DNA of 31,173 bases from a virus, in the IMG/VR virus record IMGVR_UViG_3300032006_001406, positions 1-31,173 of that record; one strand, given 5' to 3'. Positions 1-8,577 of this stretch are shown here, piece after piece. Each line of letters opens with the position of its first letter. Within the stretch, counting starts at the first letter, position 1. A model generated the notes under the pieces. The model had not been told where the DNA came from, searched no databases, and worked only from the letters and a program-made list of their open reading frames with translations. The position numbers were made by a program, and so were the translations under genes.

Positions 1-3000
1 GGGCCACCACCAATCCACCCACCAGCCTGGTACTGTCCTTCGAGGATGCCCATCCGTGATGCTCCACCACTGTGAACGGCCTCACTCACCTGGTGGTATT
101 CTGCTGCGGTGAGCCTGTTGATCAGATACTCGTTGCCAGTCGGCACCAGTGCACGAGTTTGCTCATGCGTGTCCATCGGTGTTAACGGGCTGGTGTATCC
201 CATCTTCAGCCTATTGTAGGCTGGAACCTTGAGCGCACTAGGATTGCTTAGTGCCGGATTGATGATGCCCGTTTCACGGTAACGATCGAAGATCTTGTAA
301 GGTACACCGTCATCTTTGTCAGGCAGGAAATGCTTAGGACCGTTGGGGTGCATTGCAACGTAGTGAGCTCGGGCCTCCGAATACGGGATGTTATGAATTC
401 TCGCGTAGTTCATCAGAGAGCCGTTCGCTATCTCTCCGCTCACCGAGTTCTGTACCGAGCCCGCAGATGTCGCCGCGACCAGATCCTCGAACGACGTGAG
501 TGGGTTGTTTATACCGTCGATACGCTGGGCAATGGGATCCAGGTTGTAGAAGCCCCTGCCACCTTGCTCCAGCCCCAACCTGACCTGCCTGTCGAGGATG
601 TTCATCACCCGCTCATGGGTGAGTGACTGGGTTAGGCCTGGCCTGCGCTTGCCTGTAGGGTCAGGCAAGAGGTCCGGCTGACCACTGAGTCGTCTGTATT
701 CTGGATCGAAGCCAGTCCTGTCGAACACGCCACGTTCGATGGGAGTGAAGTCCTCACCGAGCTCGTACCGTCCTGGGTCCGACTCGATGTGAGCGAGCGC
801 AGCCTCGGTGCGTGACAGCCTGCGTTGTATCTCACTGCGTGGGGCACGGCCAGCGGATTTAGAAGGGGTCTCCGGCCTGGGGTAGAAGAGTCCCCTGCCT
901 GGTATGTCCTGTTCTGCCGCCCTTAGCTGCCCTGCGGTTCCTTGGATTCTGGTGAGGTCTGATCCTGCTCCGAACCCGTGCTTGTTGGCGAATCCTTGAT
1001 AGGCTGGGGTGATGTGTTCATCGATGATATTCGCCAGTTCGCCAAATCCTTCTGGTCCTTTGGTGGCAGCGGCGTATAGTTCTCTCCCGAGGTAGATCCC
1101 TTGAAAACCATCGTAATACCTCTCCGTGACATCGGCGTTATTAACAGCGGCATCGACCTTGTCTACTAAGTCAGATGGACTGCCGCTACCGTAATCTATT
1201 ACCACAACCTTATCGCCATCAAGAGTTGCACCGAGGTCATTTGCCCTGAGCGACTCAACGATCTTCTGCGTATTACCTTTCAAAACAATACCAGCGTAAT
1301 TGTCTTCCGCTGAGACAACGTGCTTGGCTAAGTCGGAGGCCGTTGGGTTAGAAAGACTTGCTGACGAGTACGCCGCCTCGGCTGCCTGACCAGTGACAGT
1401 TCCCCTGTAGGCCATGATCGTTTTGATCGCCTCTGTGTCTGCACCCTCGATCTCCAACAACACATTGGGACTTACGACACCCTCATAAATTCCTTCGCCT
1501 TCTCTCTTGACGATCTTGACGTTGGAGCCAGTCTGGCGGTTATAAAGGTCAACGATCAGATCACCGGACTCGCCGCCGCTCAGCGCCCGCTCGATTACCG
1601 TGGTGAGCTCTGCTTCGTATTGTTTAGGCGTGGCCCTGAATAAGCCTACTTGTAAATCTTTGCTGACGTTCTCGTGGGTTATCGTCCATGATGATCTAGG
1701 GAGCTCGACCTTGCGGGTATCTCCTCCAGCACTCTCCCACCTCGACGGGTCACCATAGATCCCTCGTACCGCCTCCGCATCACCAGGATCTTGTAGATCG
1801 AAGACCCCCTGCTTCGAGTCAGCAAACTCTGTGAGCCACGGGTCGATGATGTAGCGGTCATCAAGAACAGCGAAGTCGTGACCATCTGCCTGTGGAGCAA
1901 TTTCCTTAAATCCTTTATTTCCACCGAAAACTGTTCCAGGATTGGCTTCATCCGAAAAACCAACAACCTTAACGCGACCTTTGCCAAGTTTATCTTGGAT
2001 AGCGCAAGCGAAGCCTGTGCATTGAACGCCAGAGTGCCCCGTCTTACGGAAGGATGATTGACCTTCTCCACCAAACTCGATCCCGTAAAACTCATCCATG
2101 TGTTCACTAGAATCGAAGCGAATAAACTGCTCGTCCAACTGCCGCCTTGTAGTTTCACGCACTGCATCAGTACCCTTACCGCCGACTCTCTGCAAGGCTG
2201 ACCCGAGAGGAGGCTGTGTTGTCGCAGCACCCTTCAGCCTGGTAGCAACCCTGCTGGCAGTACCCCTGAGTGTTCTTCCAACTCCCGCTGATCCCGCTCC
2301 TTTAAGAGCGGCCTGACCGAGGCCACCGAGCAGTGCTCCTGTGATGATGTTGCTCATCCTCTCTTCTTCAGAGTCGGCGGGTGCCACAGCACCAGTCAGG
2401 CCACCACCAACCATACCAGCCGGACCCGTGCCGTACACATACCCAGAGCCTTCCTGCCTGACCTTCTCACGCATCTGGGGAGTGACCTCGAAACCCCAGT
2501 CCGGTCCCAGGTCACTATACTTCTTCTGCTCGATCACCCACTGGCCGTAGAGACCAGACTCGGGATGTGCTCCTGTTAGGTATCTATTAGCATTGATGTC
2601 GAGCTCCTCGAACGACATCTGTTCTGGCTCTTGTCTCCATAACTCAGTCTCATATTGCTGCTTGTATGCCAAGCCTTCTGCTTCAGCGAATTGGCTCACA
2701 TAGGCATGGGCCTCTTCCAGAGTATCGAAGCGAGGGCCTGCCACCACGCGCCCAGCGTTCTGTGTCCTTGAACCAACAGGCTTTACGATGATGGGATGTG
2801 ACGGGACATCACCGACATCGCCTAGTCGATTGGCCTGCTCCAGCTTTCTTTCCCACATAGCTAGTTTAATGCGAGCTTCTTCTATGCGCCTAGTGAGCTC
2901 TTCACGATTACTATGCGTAGGCGTTAGGGCTTTTTCGTCAGAGGCGAGTTGGTGTCGAAGCTCCTGGATTTTGTTCTCCATCGCGTTTATGAACCGCTCC

Positions 3001-6000
3001 TGACCAACCATGACCCTGTGGAACACACCAAAGTCGTTTGTGTCTTTGACCTCAGCGTGTGGGAGTCCGTAGTTAATGCGCGTGACCCGTGGCGCAGAGT
3101 TCTTGCCGTACTCTGATTTCAGATATCGGGCGGCGTGTTTTGGCAGCAACTGGTTGTAGCGAGACAGGTGCGCCGCACCACCGACTCCAAGAGCTTCGCC
3201 CCGTATGTTGGCAGCCGTCATATGACGCTGAGCTAGATCTCCTCCAGCACTTTCCTTCATGCGTTCAATCTCCATTTCGAGATTGAATTTGTACTGCTGA
3301 GCTCCTCCTAGACCTGTGAGATCGTGACCTCCAAGAATCGTGTCCGGTATCCTGGTGTCGCTAAAATCAGTAGCCTCAAGCTCGGCCCACTCTGCTCTTA
3401 GGGCAGTTTCCTCTGCTGTGTTCCCATACAACAACTCCTCTATCTCTTCACCTCTTTTAATGATTGGCTCTAACGCTTCTATCTTTTCTTGTAGTGGCTG
3501 TATCGCCTTAGCCACCCTTGCTTGATGCGGTGCAAGAACCGGATAGTCCTCCCAGACACCTTCCTGTGACATCCATTTTTTGAAACTTAGGTTAGTATCG
3601 AATGTTCCAAATGGTCTAGCCAGAAACTCTTCACGCTTGGCCTCGAAGCGTGCAGCCTTCGCTATGAGTTCCTTGGCGGGTCCAGCGCCGATGTATTCCC
3701 CGAGCTTATCCTGCTCTATCACCTTTCCGTTGTAGCCACTTAACGTCGCGCCATTGTGGCCCCAGACAGTGAGCTCCCCTTCTGTCCCACCTATAGGCCT
3801 CCACTCTATTTGCTTGGCATGGTTTCTGACGCCGTAAGTGTCGGCACTGGCTTCACCGCTCAGCCAGGTCACACGATCATGCCCACCTTCGACAGCCATC
3901 GCGATGGCCTTTTTGACGATGAGCTCTATTCGAGGCTTTTGTTCCTGGTACGGGAAATTGGCTGGCACGTTGCTGCCGCTCAGAGCAAGAAGCGCAGTGT
4001 CCATTACTTCTTCTTCAGTGGCTCCCTCTATGAAGCCCTGTCTCGTGCGTTTCGCTGGATCCCACTGTTTTGTGCCACCACCTTCCGGTCGAGTAACACT
4101 TCCTCCAGGCTTCCACTCGTAGGGCTGGTCAACTGAACCCCTGTAGGCTTCCACTCTGAGCTCTCTACCAGCTAATCGGTGCGGCCTGCCAGATCCCCAG
4201 CGGTACATATCACCTGGGTGCATACCTTCTGATGGACCCGATGGGTACTCGTTAGGCCACCGGAAATCCTCGGGAGGAGTCACTCTCCATCTCATGCCTG
4301 GCATTTGAGATATGTACCCTTGTTCAAACCCAACACCACCCAGCATAGCTCTCTTTAACGCACCTTCAGTTAGGGGAACAGCAACCCCAACAGGGTAACC
4401 ATTTGGATCTACAGGTGCGTCTAGAGCTGACAAGGAAGTGGGGGGAGACTCGGCGTCTTTTGCCCACTGGTAGCTGTAGTCTGGTAACTCCTCCTGGTGG
4501 ATATATAAGAGCGCCGACTCTATCGCTTCTTCTCTGGTGGCTCCGTGGATTACCATATGGTTACCAGAGTCCCACTGCCCTTCAGGGAAGAGGAGGTCGT
4601 CCGCTTGCTGGCCTTCTCCAATCTGTTTTTGTGTTGACTGACCCAGGTGTCTCTTAGGTATCACCACCATCCACGGCATCGGGAGAGGTTCACCTGTTTG
4701 GGAGTTTTGCCTTCCCTCTGTCACGGCCTGTTGGTAACCCTCGGCACCGTGCCCCTGAAACTCTAGCGGCGATTCCTGCCAGCGAAGGTTCCCGAGATCA
4801 ATACGGTCTATGTCTGGCTGGAAGCCATAGCTTCTAAGCTGTGGGTCAGCGCCATAGCCCCTGGGCACCGCACCGCCTGGCATATGCACCGTAGCCATCT
4901 CTTCCGGTTCAAAGACCTCACCGAAGAGCCTTGTCTGTGTAGCGTCCAACTCGGTTGCCGCTCTGACCAACTCCTCAGATGCTATGAGGGATTCCCTGGG
5001 AAGCTCGTACTGTCTCAAATGCCAGGCATGAGATGGAGAGTCATAACTCAGCTCTCTAGGGGTCATCGATGCCTCGTTAGTTACCGTAGGGTTTACACCC
5101 TTTTGGGCAATCGAAGCTATTCTAACTAGATCGTTGGGGCTGATAACGCCTGTGTCGAAGCTACCCTCAAAAGCGTTCAGGACATCGCTGTCAGCGCCCG
5201 CATGGTACAAAGCTTCTCTGAGATTTTTTTCAAACCCACTCAACGCAGTGACGTAACGCTGCCTTGCTTCACCGAGTCCGGCTTCCTCTAAATTGACAAT
5301 TGTAGATTTGCGGTCGCCATACTTGGGGAACAGCTCCTCGACATTCACCGCTCGCAGAGATTCCATATACCCTTCTCTGTCACGAATCGTAGTACGGAGT
5401 ACCTCTCTGGCTTCCGCAGCAGTCGCAGCAGGCCTGGCTTTTGTCCTGCCAGCGTAACTGGTTACAAAATCTGCCCTCTCTTCCCTCGACATCGATTCAA
5501 GTCCCAGCTCACGTCTCACCGCACTCAGGTGACCTTCCCACCTGTCAGGAGCTGCTATGTTCCTGGGCAGTGCTCCATTGTACACATATCCATCGCGTGA
5601 CCACAGATCAGCGTGCTTGTGTAACGGCGTCTCGATTCTGGGGGGCGATACGACTCCCTCGTCGTATACCTCTTGAGGAGTTCTCCTTGGGCCTTCTACC
5701 ACCGTTCCCTCGGGGAGCTCGTCTTGGCGGTATCCCGTCGCCCTCGCAGGTGTAATTACATCTTCCTGGGCTTCACCGATATTGAGGTGTGTTTCCTTGC
5801 GCCCAGTCTCAGGGTTCACCCAGTGACGATCCGATGTCCGTATACGAACGATTGTGGCAGCAGGATCTTTGTGTGTCCGAGCTTTACTTGAGAATCCTCT
5901 GGGATCTGCTCCTCGGATAGTTGTGTCCGTCTCGCCTAGACCGAAGGGCATACCAGTTACTGGCCGATCCCTGACGTGACGTTGGAGATCGAGTAACCGT

Positions 6001-8576
6001 GTTTGCTCGCCCTCTAGGGTCAACTGCTCAAGGACACCTGTAGGCTCCCCCTCGTATTGTGTCTGTACTACTACCTCCTCACCACGGGCCAGTGCCGCGA
6101 TGTGCCGCTCGGTTGTAGCGATGTCGGTTGCCAGATCTCCAGTCAGGTGCTCAGGGTCACCCGAGCCAACACGATACGGTTCTATTCCTGGGCCAGGCCT
6201 GCCTTCAAACATCCTCTCGCGCTCTGCTCTCAGCGCGGGAGTGTCGTACTGAACCATTACTTCTTGGTGGTTGTCGGTCATCCTGACCTCGTTTCTACCA
6301 CGTTGGTTCCACTGACGGACAGTGCCTTCACTAGTCCACTGAGGCTGCTCTCTCATCCCAGGTGGTAGCATATGCATAGGAACGAATGCGCTTGCATCGC
6401 TATGCACGCCTATACCTTCTGGGTTCTTTTGCATCGTATACAAGAAAGCGTCGGCTTCTTCTTTGGTCGCAAACGATTCTATGAGAACGGTGCTGTCTTC
6501 GATAATCGGCTCTTGAGTTTCCTTGGCACCCAACCTTTGTCTCGGCATTGTGCCGTAGATATGGAACGGCTTGGCCGGATCCAGCTTCCAAAGATCGTTT
6601 TTGTAACCAGTTACTCCAGCAGGCCAAGAGACAGGAGCGTCTGCTGGCCTGTCCATAAATTGATAGCCAACCCAATACTCGTCTGCATCGTACATTGGAG
6701 ATTCTTCAGCCATTCTATCATATATCTCATCTTCCCAGCCTCCATACGGGGGCGCTCCCTCGCCCCAGACTGGGCGTGCTTCCTTTGGGAGGTCTCTAGC
6801 CGCCAGCCACTCCTCTATGTCTCCTGGTTTATGCTCTACGATATGCGGGTTCTTCCAGCGCACGCCCTCAGCTCGTCGTGTCTCTGGTAGCTCTAGACGA
6901 TTCTGGTCATGGTAGGCCAGCAGCTCGTCTCGGGTGAACATCTTCTTAGGATCTTCCGAGAGCAGTTTCTGCATACCCGTTACGTCGAGCTCGCCCTGCC
7001 TGACTGCTGGCCTGCCCTTGTTTGCGTCACCCTTTACAAACATAGAGAGCCACTGTGAGGCAGTAGCCTTTTCTTGTGGTGCCTTCTCGATGGCAACCTG
7101 CAACCTGGACTCCTGAGCTCCTGGCTGGATACCGACAGGTGCACGAGTGGACTCAGCGATACTGGTCAGTAGCTTGGGTGCGTTGATCGGCGGCAGCATT
7201 GGCGATATCGGTGTGCCACCTCCTAAAGGCTTAATGGTGGTCGGAGCAATATCCCCTACGTCTAAGGTGACATCGCCCTTAGCTCTGCCAGTCAGACGTG
7301 CCTGTCCGGCTGTCTGTAGCGGTGTACGGCCAGCGAGCCCAGGTGTTACGACCTCGGTTGCCTGTGGTGTTGGTCTTGGTGTTGGTCCTGGTCCTCCAAG
7401 CGTCCAATCGGATGGCTTCGTCTTCATCACCGTAGCGTCACCAGGCATCCTGTACCTATTCATCATGCTCAACTTGCCGAAGTTCGTTAGCGCACTGATA
7501 GCGCCCGTGAACCCCAAGTTCGATACCGCCCTAGACCACCACCTGGAACTAACGTCTGTACCGAGCACGTTATCCACAATGTGAGACGCATTCATCAAGT
7601 CTGGGTGCATCGCCATGCCGACATTCGGTATTGCGTATCTACCAGTGACACCAATGAGCGTTTGGGCGAATGAGCTCGGCTGCCCCGAGACCATAGTGGT
7701 TATATATTCTGGCTCTAACCCACCTTTTACGAAGTTGGGGTTAGGAATTTGTTTTGCGAATTGCTGGCCTGTTTTAGTTCTCCAGGGATTAGCTATCGCA
7801 CGGAGAGCGTCAAGTGTACGACGCTTATCGGGGGACATGGCCGCTACTACTCGACTCTGATTGTGCAATCTTATCGCCTCGGCGGCAGCGATCTCCGATT
7901 CTGTCGCGTTGGCAATACCCCCCTTGAACGCCGACATCGGATCCCTGGGAATCGTATAGCTACTACCAGGACTAGGAAGCGCCCTTTGCATACCCCGCAT
8001 TGTGCTACCCACCATCCTACTCCCCACTGCTGTGGCTCCCATTCCAGCCAAAACACCAGCACCCTCGAATGCTGCGAGAGTCATTCCGAGATGGGCAGTC
8101 CCTCTACCTATATCTGCTGGCTTGCTTTTGATGTCACGCATACGCCAGTCTTCTTGCCTCTGACGTGCCATAGTAGGATCGGTGCCAACTATGTCGTGCA
8201 GAACAGCAGTACCACCGTGCACAGCGCCCGCTGCCTGCCTTCCGGCACTTATGAAGGCATCCGTCAGCGGCCCAGCGAACGGACCACCTACGGATTCGGG
8301 ACGAATTTCAGTGGGTTCTTCCTGGAACTGGGCAGCTATCGTAGGAGGATCAGCAGGCCCTATTGTTGGCTGCGGTGTAATACCGTACTCATCAACCACC
8401 CTGGTAACGTCGGCTGGTTGCTGAACGCCTTGGATGAGTTTGCGGAGCTCGCGGTGGTCCGGCCCTCTTTCTTCTACTGGGGGCGCATCGAGATTGGCAC
8501 GCCAGTTAGGCGTGTATCCCGCCAGAATGCGCTGTAATAGACTTAGCGGCTTGGGGTCATCATTATGAAAAGGCAT
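1..8576 (-). CDS. Giant polyvalent-type phage protein, partial (C-terminus off the left edge)
   Basis: The frame is open from ATG at 8574-8576 to the window edge: 2858 codons without a stop. Layout by residue: Pro-rich start; Gly/Ala hydrophobic segment about 155-190; Trp509 in ASQWLSMF and FTRDELLAYHDQNRLEL at 547-563; long variable region; PYQEQK from 1542 followed by HDRVTWLSGE (Trp1571); coiled coil about 1685-1735; GEALGVGG from 1793 and LLPK; coiled coil about 1855-1917; EVTPQMR 2030-2036; second Gly/Ala segment about 2050-2115; papain-like triad C2186/H2233/D2245; DTH at 2802-2804. The blocks near 509-563, 1542-1580, 1793-1825 and 2030 occur in this order in large polyvalent proteins of phages and conjugative elements. 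Some such proteins, like P1 DarB, are co-injected to counter host restriction. The start is 1 nt past the upstream stop, suggesting coupled translation; its own ribosome site is weak. An injected multi-domain effector is inferred from the neighbours, not shown. I saw no RNA polymerase motifs. Confidence 0.85.
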   Translation of the reverse strand, partial: MPFHNDDPKPLSLLQRILAGYTPNWRANLDAPPVEERGPDHRELRKLIQGVQQPADVTRVVDEYGITPQPTIGPADPPTIAAQFQEEPTEIRPESVGGPFAGPLTDAFISAGRQAAGAVHGGTAVLHDIVGTDPTMARQRQEDWRMRDIKSKPADIGRGTAHLGMTLAAFEGAGVLAGMGATAVGSRMVGSTMRGMQRALPSPGSSYTIPRDPMSAFKGGIANATESEIAAAEAIRLHNQSRVVAAMSPDKRRTLDALRAIANPWRTKTGQQFAKQIPNPNFVKGGLEPEYITTMVSGQPSSFAQTLIGVTGRYAIPNVGMAMHPDLMNASHIVDNVLGTDVSSRWWSRAVSNLGFTGAISALTNFGKLSMMNRYRMPGDATVMKTKPSDWTLGGPGPTPRPTPQATEVVTPGLAGRTPLQTAGQARLTGRAKGDVTLDVGDIAPTTIKPLGGGTPISPMLPPINAPKLLTSIAESTRAPVGIQPGAQESRLQVAIEKAPQEKATASQWLSMFVKGDANKGRPAVRQGELDVTGMQKLLSEDPKKMFTRDELLAYHDQNRLELPETRRAEGVRWKNPHIVEHKPGDIEEWLAARDLPKEARPVWGEGAPPYGGWEDEIYDRMAEESPMYDADEYWVGYQFMDRPADAPVSWPAGVTGYKNDLWKLDPAKPFHIYGTMPRQRLGAKETQEPIIEDSTVLIESFATKEEADAFLYTMQKNPEGIGVHSDASAFVPMHMLPPGMREQPQWTSEGTVRQWNQRGRNEVRMTDNHQEVMVQYDTPALRAERERMFEGRPGPGIEPYRVGSGDPEHLTGDLATDIATTERHIAALARGEEVVVQTQYEGEPTGVLEQLTLEGEQTRLLDLQRHVRDRPVTGMPFGLGETDTTIRGADPRGFSSKARTHKDPAATIVRIRTSDRHWVNPETGRKETHLNIGEAQEDVITPARATGYRQDELPEGTVVEGPRRTPQEVYDEGVVSPPRIETPLHKHADLWSRDGYVYNGALPRNIAAPDRWEGHLSAVRRELGLESMSREERADFVTSYAGRTKARPAATAAEAREVLRTTIRDREGYMESLRAVNVEELFPKYGDRKSTIVNLEEAGLGEARQRYVTALSGFEKNLREALYHAGADSDVLNAFEGSFDTGVISPNDLVRIASIAQKGVNPTVTNEASMTPRELSYDSPSHAWHLRQYELPRESLIASEELVRAATELDATQTRLFGEVFEPEEMATVHMPGGAVPRGYGADPQLRSYGFQPDIDRIDLGNLRWQESPLEFQGHGAEGYQQAVTEGRQNSQTGEPLPMPWMVVIPKRHLGQSTQKQIGEGQQADDLLFPEGQWDSGNHMVIHGATREEAIESALLYIHQEELPDYSYQWAKDAESPPTSLSALDAPVDPNGYPVGVAVPLTEGALKRAMLGGVGFEQGYISQMPGMRWRVTPPEDFRWPNEYPSGPSEGMHPGDMYRWGSGRPHRLAGRELRVEAYRGSVDQPYEWKPGGSVTRPEGGGTKQWDPAKRTRQGFIEGATEEEVMDTALLALSGSNVPANFPYQEQKPRIELIVKKAIAMAVEGGHDRVTWLSGEASADTYGVRNHAKQIEWRPIGGTEGELTVWGHNGATLSGYNGKVIEQDKLGEYIGAGPAKELIAKAARFEAKREEFLARPFGTFDTNLSFKKWMSQEGVWEDYPVLAPHQARVAKAIQPLQEKIEALEPIIKRGEEIEELLYGNTAEETALRAEWAELEATDFSDTRIPDTILGGHDLTGLGGAQQYKFNLEMEIERMKESAGGDLAQRHMTAANIRGEALGVGGAAHLSRYNQLLPKHAARYLKSEYGKNSAPRVTRINYGLPHAEVKDTNDFGVFHRVMVGQERFINAMENKIQELRHQLASDEKALTPTHSNREELTRRIEEARIKLAMWERKLEQANRLGDVGDVPSHPIIVKPVGSRTQNAGRVVAGPRFDTLEEAHAYVSQFAEAEGLAYKQQYETELWRQEPEQMSFEELDINANRYLTGAHPESGLYGQWVIEQKKYSDLGPDWGFEVTPQMREKVRQEGSGYVYGTGPAGMVGGGLTGAVAPADSEEERMSNIITGALLGGLGQAALKGAGSAGVGRTLRGTASRVATRLKGAATTQPPLGSALQRVGGKGTDAVRETTRRQLDEQFIRFDSSEHMDEFYGIEFGGEGQSSFRKTGHSGVQCTGFACAIQDKLGKGRVKVVGFSDEANPGTVFGGNKGFKEIAPQADGHDFAVLDDRYIIDPWLTEFADSKQGVFDLQDPGDAEAVRGIYGDPSRWESAGGDTRKVELPRSSWTITHENVSKDLQVGLFRATPKQYEAELTTVIERALSGGESGDLIVDLYNRQTGSNVKIVKREGEGIYEGVVSPNVLLEIEGADTEAIKTIMAYRGTVTGQAAEAAYSSASLSNPTASDLAKHVVSAEDNYAGIVLKGNTQKIVESLRANDLGATLDGDKVVVIDYGSGSPSDLVDKVDAAVNNADVTERYYDGFQGIYLGRELYAAATKGPEGFGELANIIDEHITPAYQGFANKHGFGAGSDLTRIQGTAGQLRAAEQDIPGRGLFYPRPETPSKSAGRAPRSEIQRRLSRTEAALAHIESDPGRYELGEDFTPIERGVFDRTGFDPEYRRLSGQPDLLPDPTGKRRPGLTQSLTHERVMNILDRQVRLGLEQGGRGFYNLDPIAQRIDGINNPLTSFEDLVAATSAGSVQNSVSGEIANGSLMNYARIHNIPYSEARAHYVAMHPNGPKHFLPDKDDGVPYKIFDRYRETGIINPALSNPSALKVPAYNRLKMGYTSPLTPMDTHEQTRALVPTGNEYLINRLTAAEYHQVSEAVHSGGASRMGILEGQYQAGGWIGGG
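1706..2129 (-). other. Papain-like Cys-His-Asp domain inside the giant protein
   Basis: This segment encodes about residues 2150-2290 of the giant frame. A Cys sits in VQCTGFACAIQ (Cys2186), as expected for the nucleophile at the start of the core helix. GHDFAVLDDRYIIDPW follows, with His2233 starting one strand and Asp2245 before Pro-Trp in the next. The order Cys, His, Asp and the ending 'IIDPW' are typical of papain-like and transglutaminase-like folds, which include peptidases, amidases and deamidases used as effectors and toxins. A second Cys (2191) lies five residues on. The segment directly follows a Gly/Ala hydrophobic stretch. The substrate cannot be told, and activity is inferred only from the triad. 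Confidence 0.6.
4282..4310 (+). repeat. Left arm of a perfect 29-bp inverted repeat
   Basis: The reverse complement of this stretch is identical over 29 nt to 5013-5041, and the identity stops abruptly at both ends. In the giant gene this arm encodes SQMPGMRWR plus two bases of the next codon (residues 1423-1432). The arms are separated by 702 bp. The giant frame is open through both arms and the spacer. Confidence 0.95.
5013..5041 (+). repeat. Right arm of a perfect 29-bp inverted repeat
   Basis: This is the partner of 4282-4310. In the giant gene it encodes most of DSPSHAWHLR (residues 1179-1188), the antisense reading of the other arm, so the two arms give unrelated peptides. In the minus-strand transcript the arms could pair as a 29-bp stem around a 702-nt loop. 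Confidence 0.95.
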
Positions 8577-8577
8577 C

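Noticed and set aside
1679-2230. A minus-strand frame of 183 codons
   Set aside because: It is shifted by one base relative to the giant frame in the region of the papain-like domain. Its translation has no protein-like pattern, whereas the giant frame shows conserved motifs there.
4282-5041. Programmed inversion switching between two full-length proteins
   Set aside because: Inverting the spacer puts TAA after 15 codons, so a classic exchange of two long C-termini as in fibre-inversion systems is not possible; only an on/off effect remains.
6372-8537. Plus-strand open frames, such as those at 7749-8537 and 6372-6890
   Set aside because: They run opposite the continuous giant frame, have low-quality, Cys/Arg/Ser-rich translations without domains and lack ribosome sites. 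They are shadows of the minus-strand coding sequence, as are other plus-strand frames across the window.
1-8576. N4-like virion RNA polymerase as identity of the giant protein
   Set aside because: Size and position suit, but I did not find the T7-type polymerase motifs (finger and palm Asp/Lys/Tyr motifs), while polyvalent-protein blocks are present.
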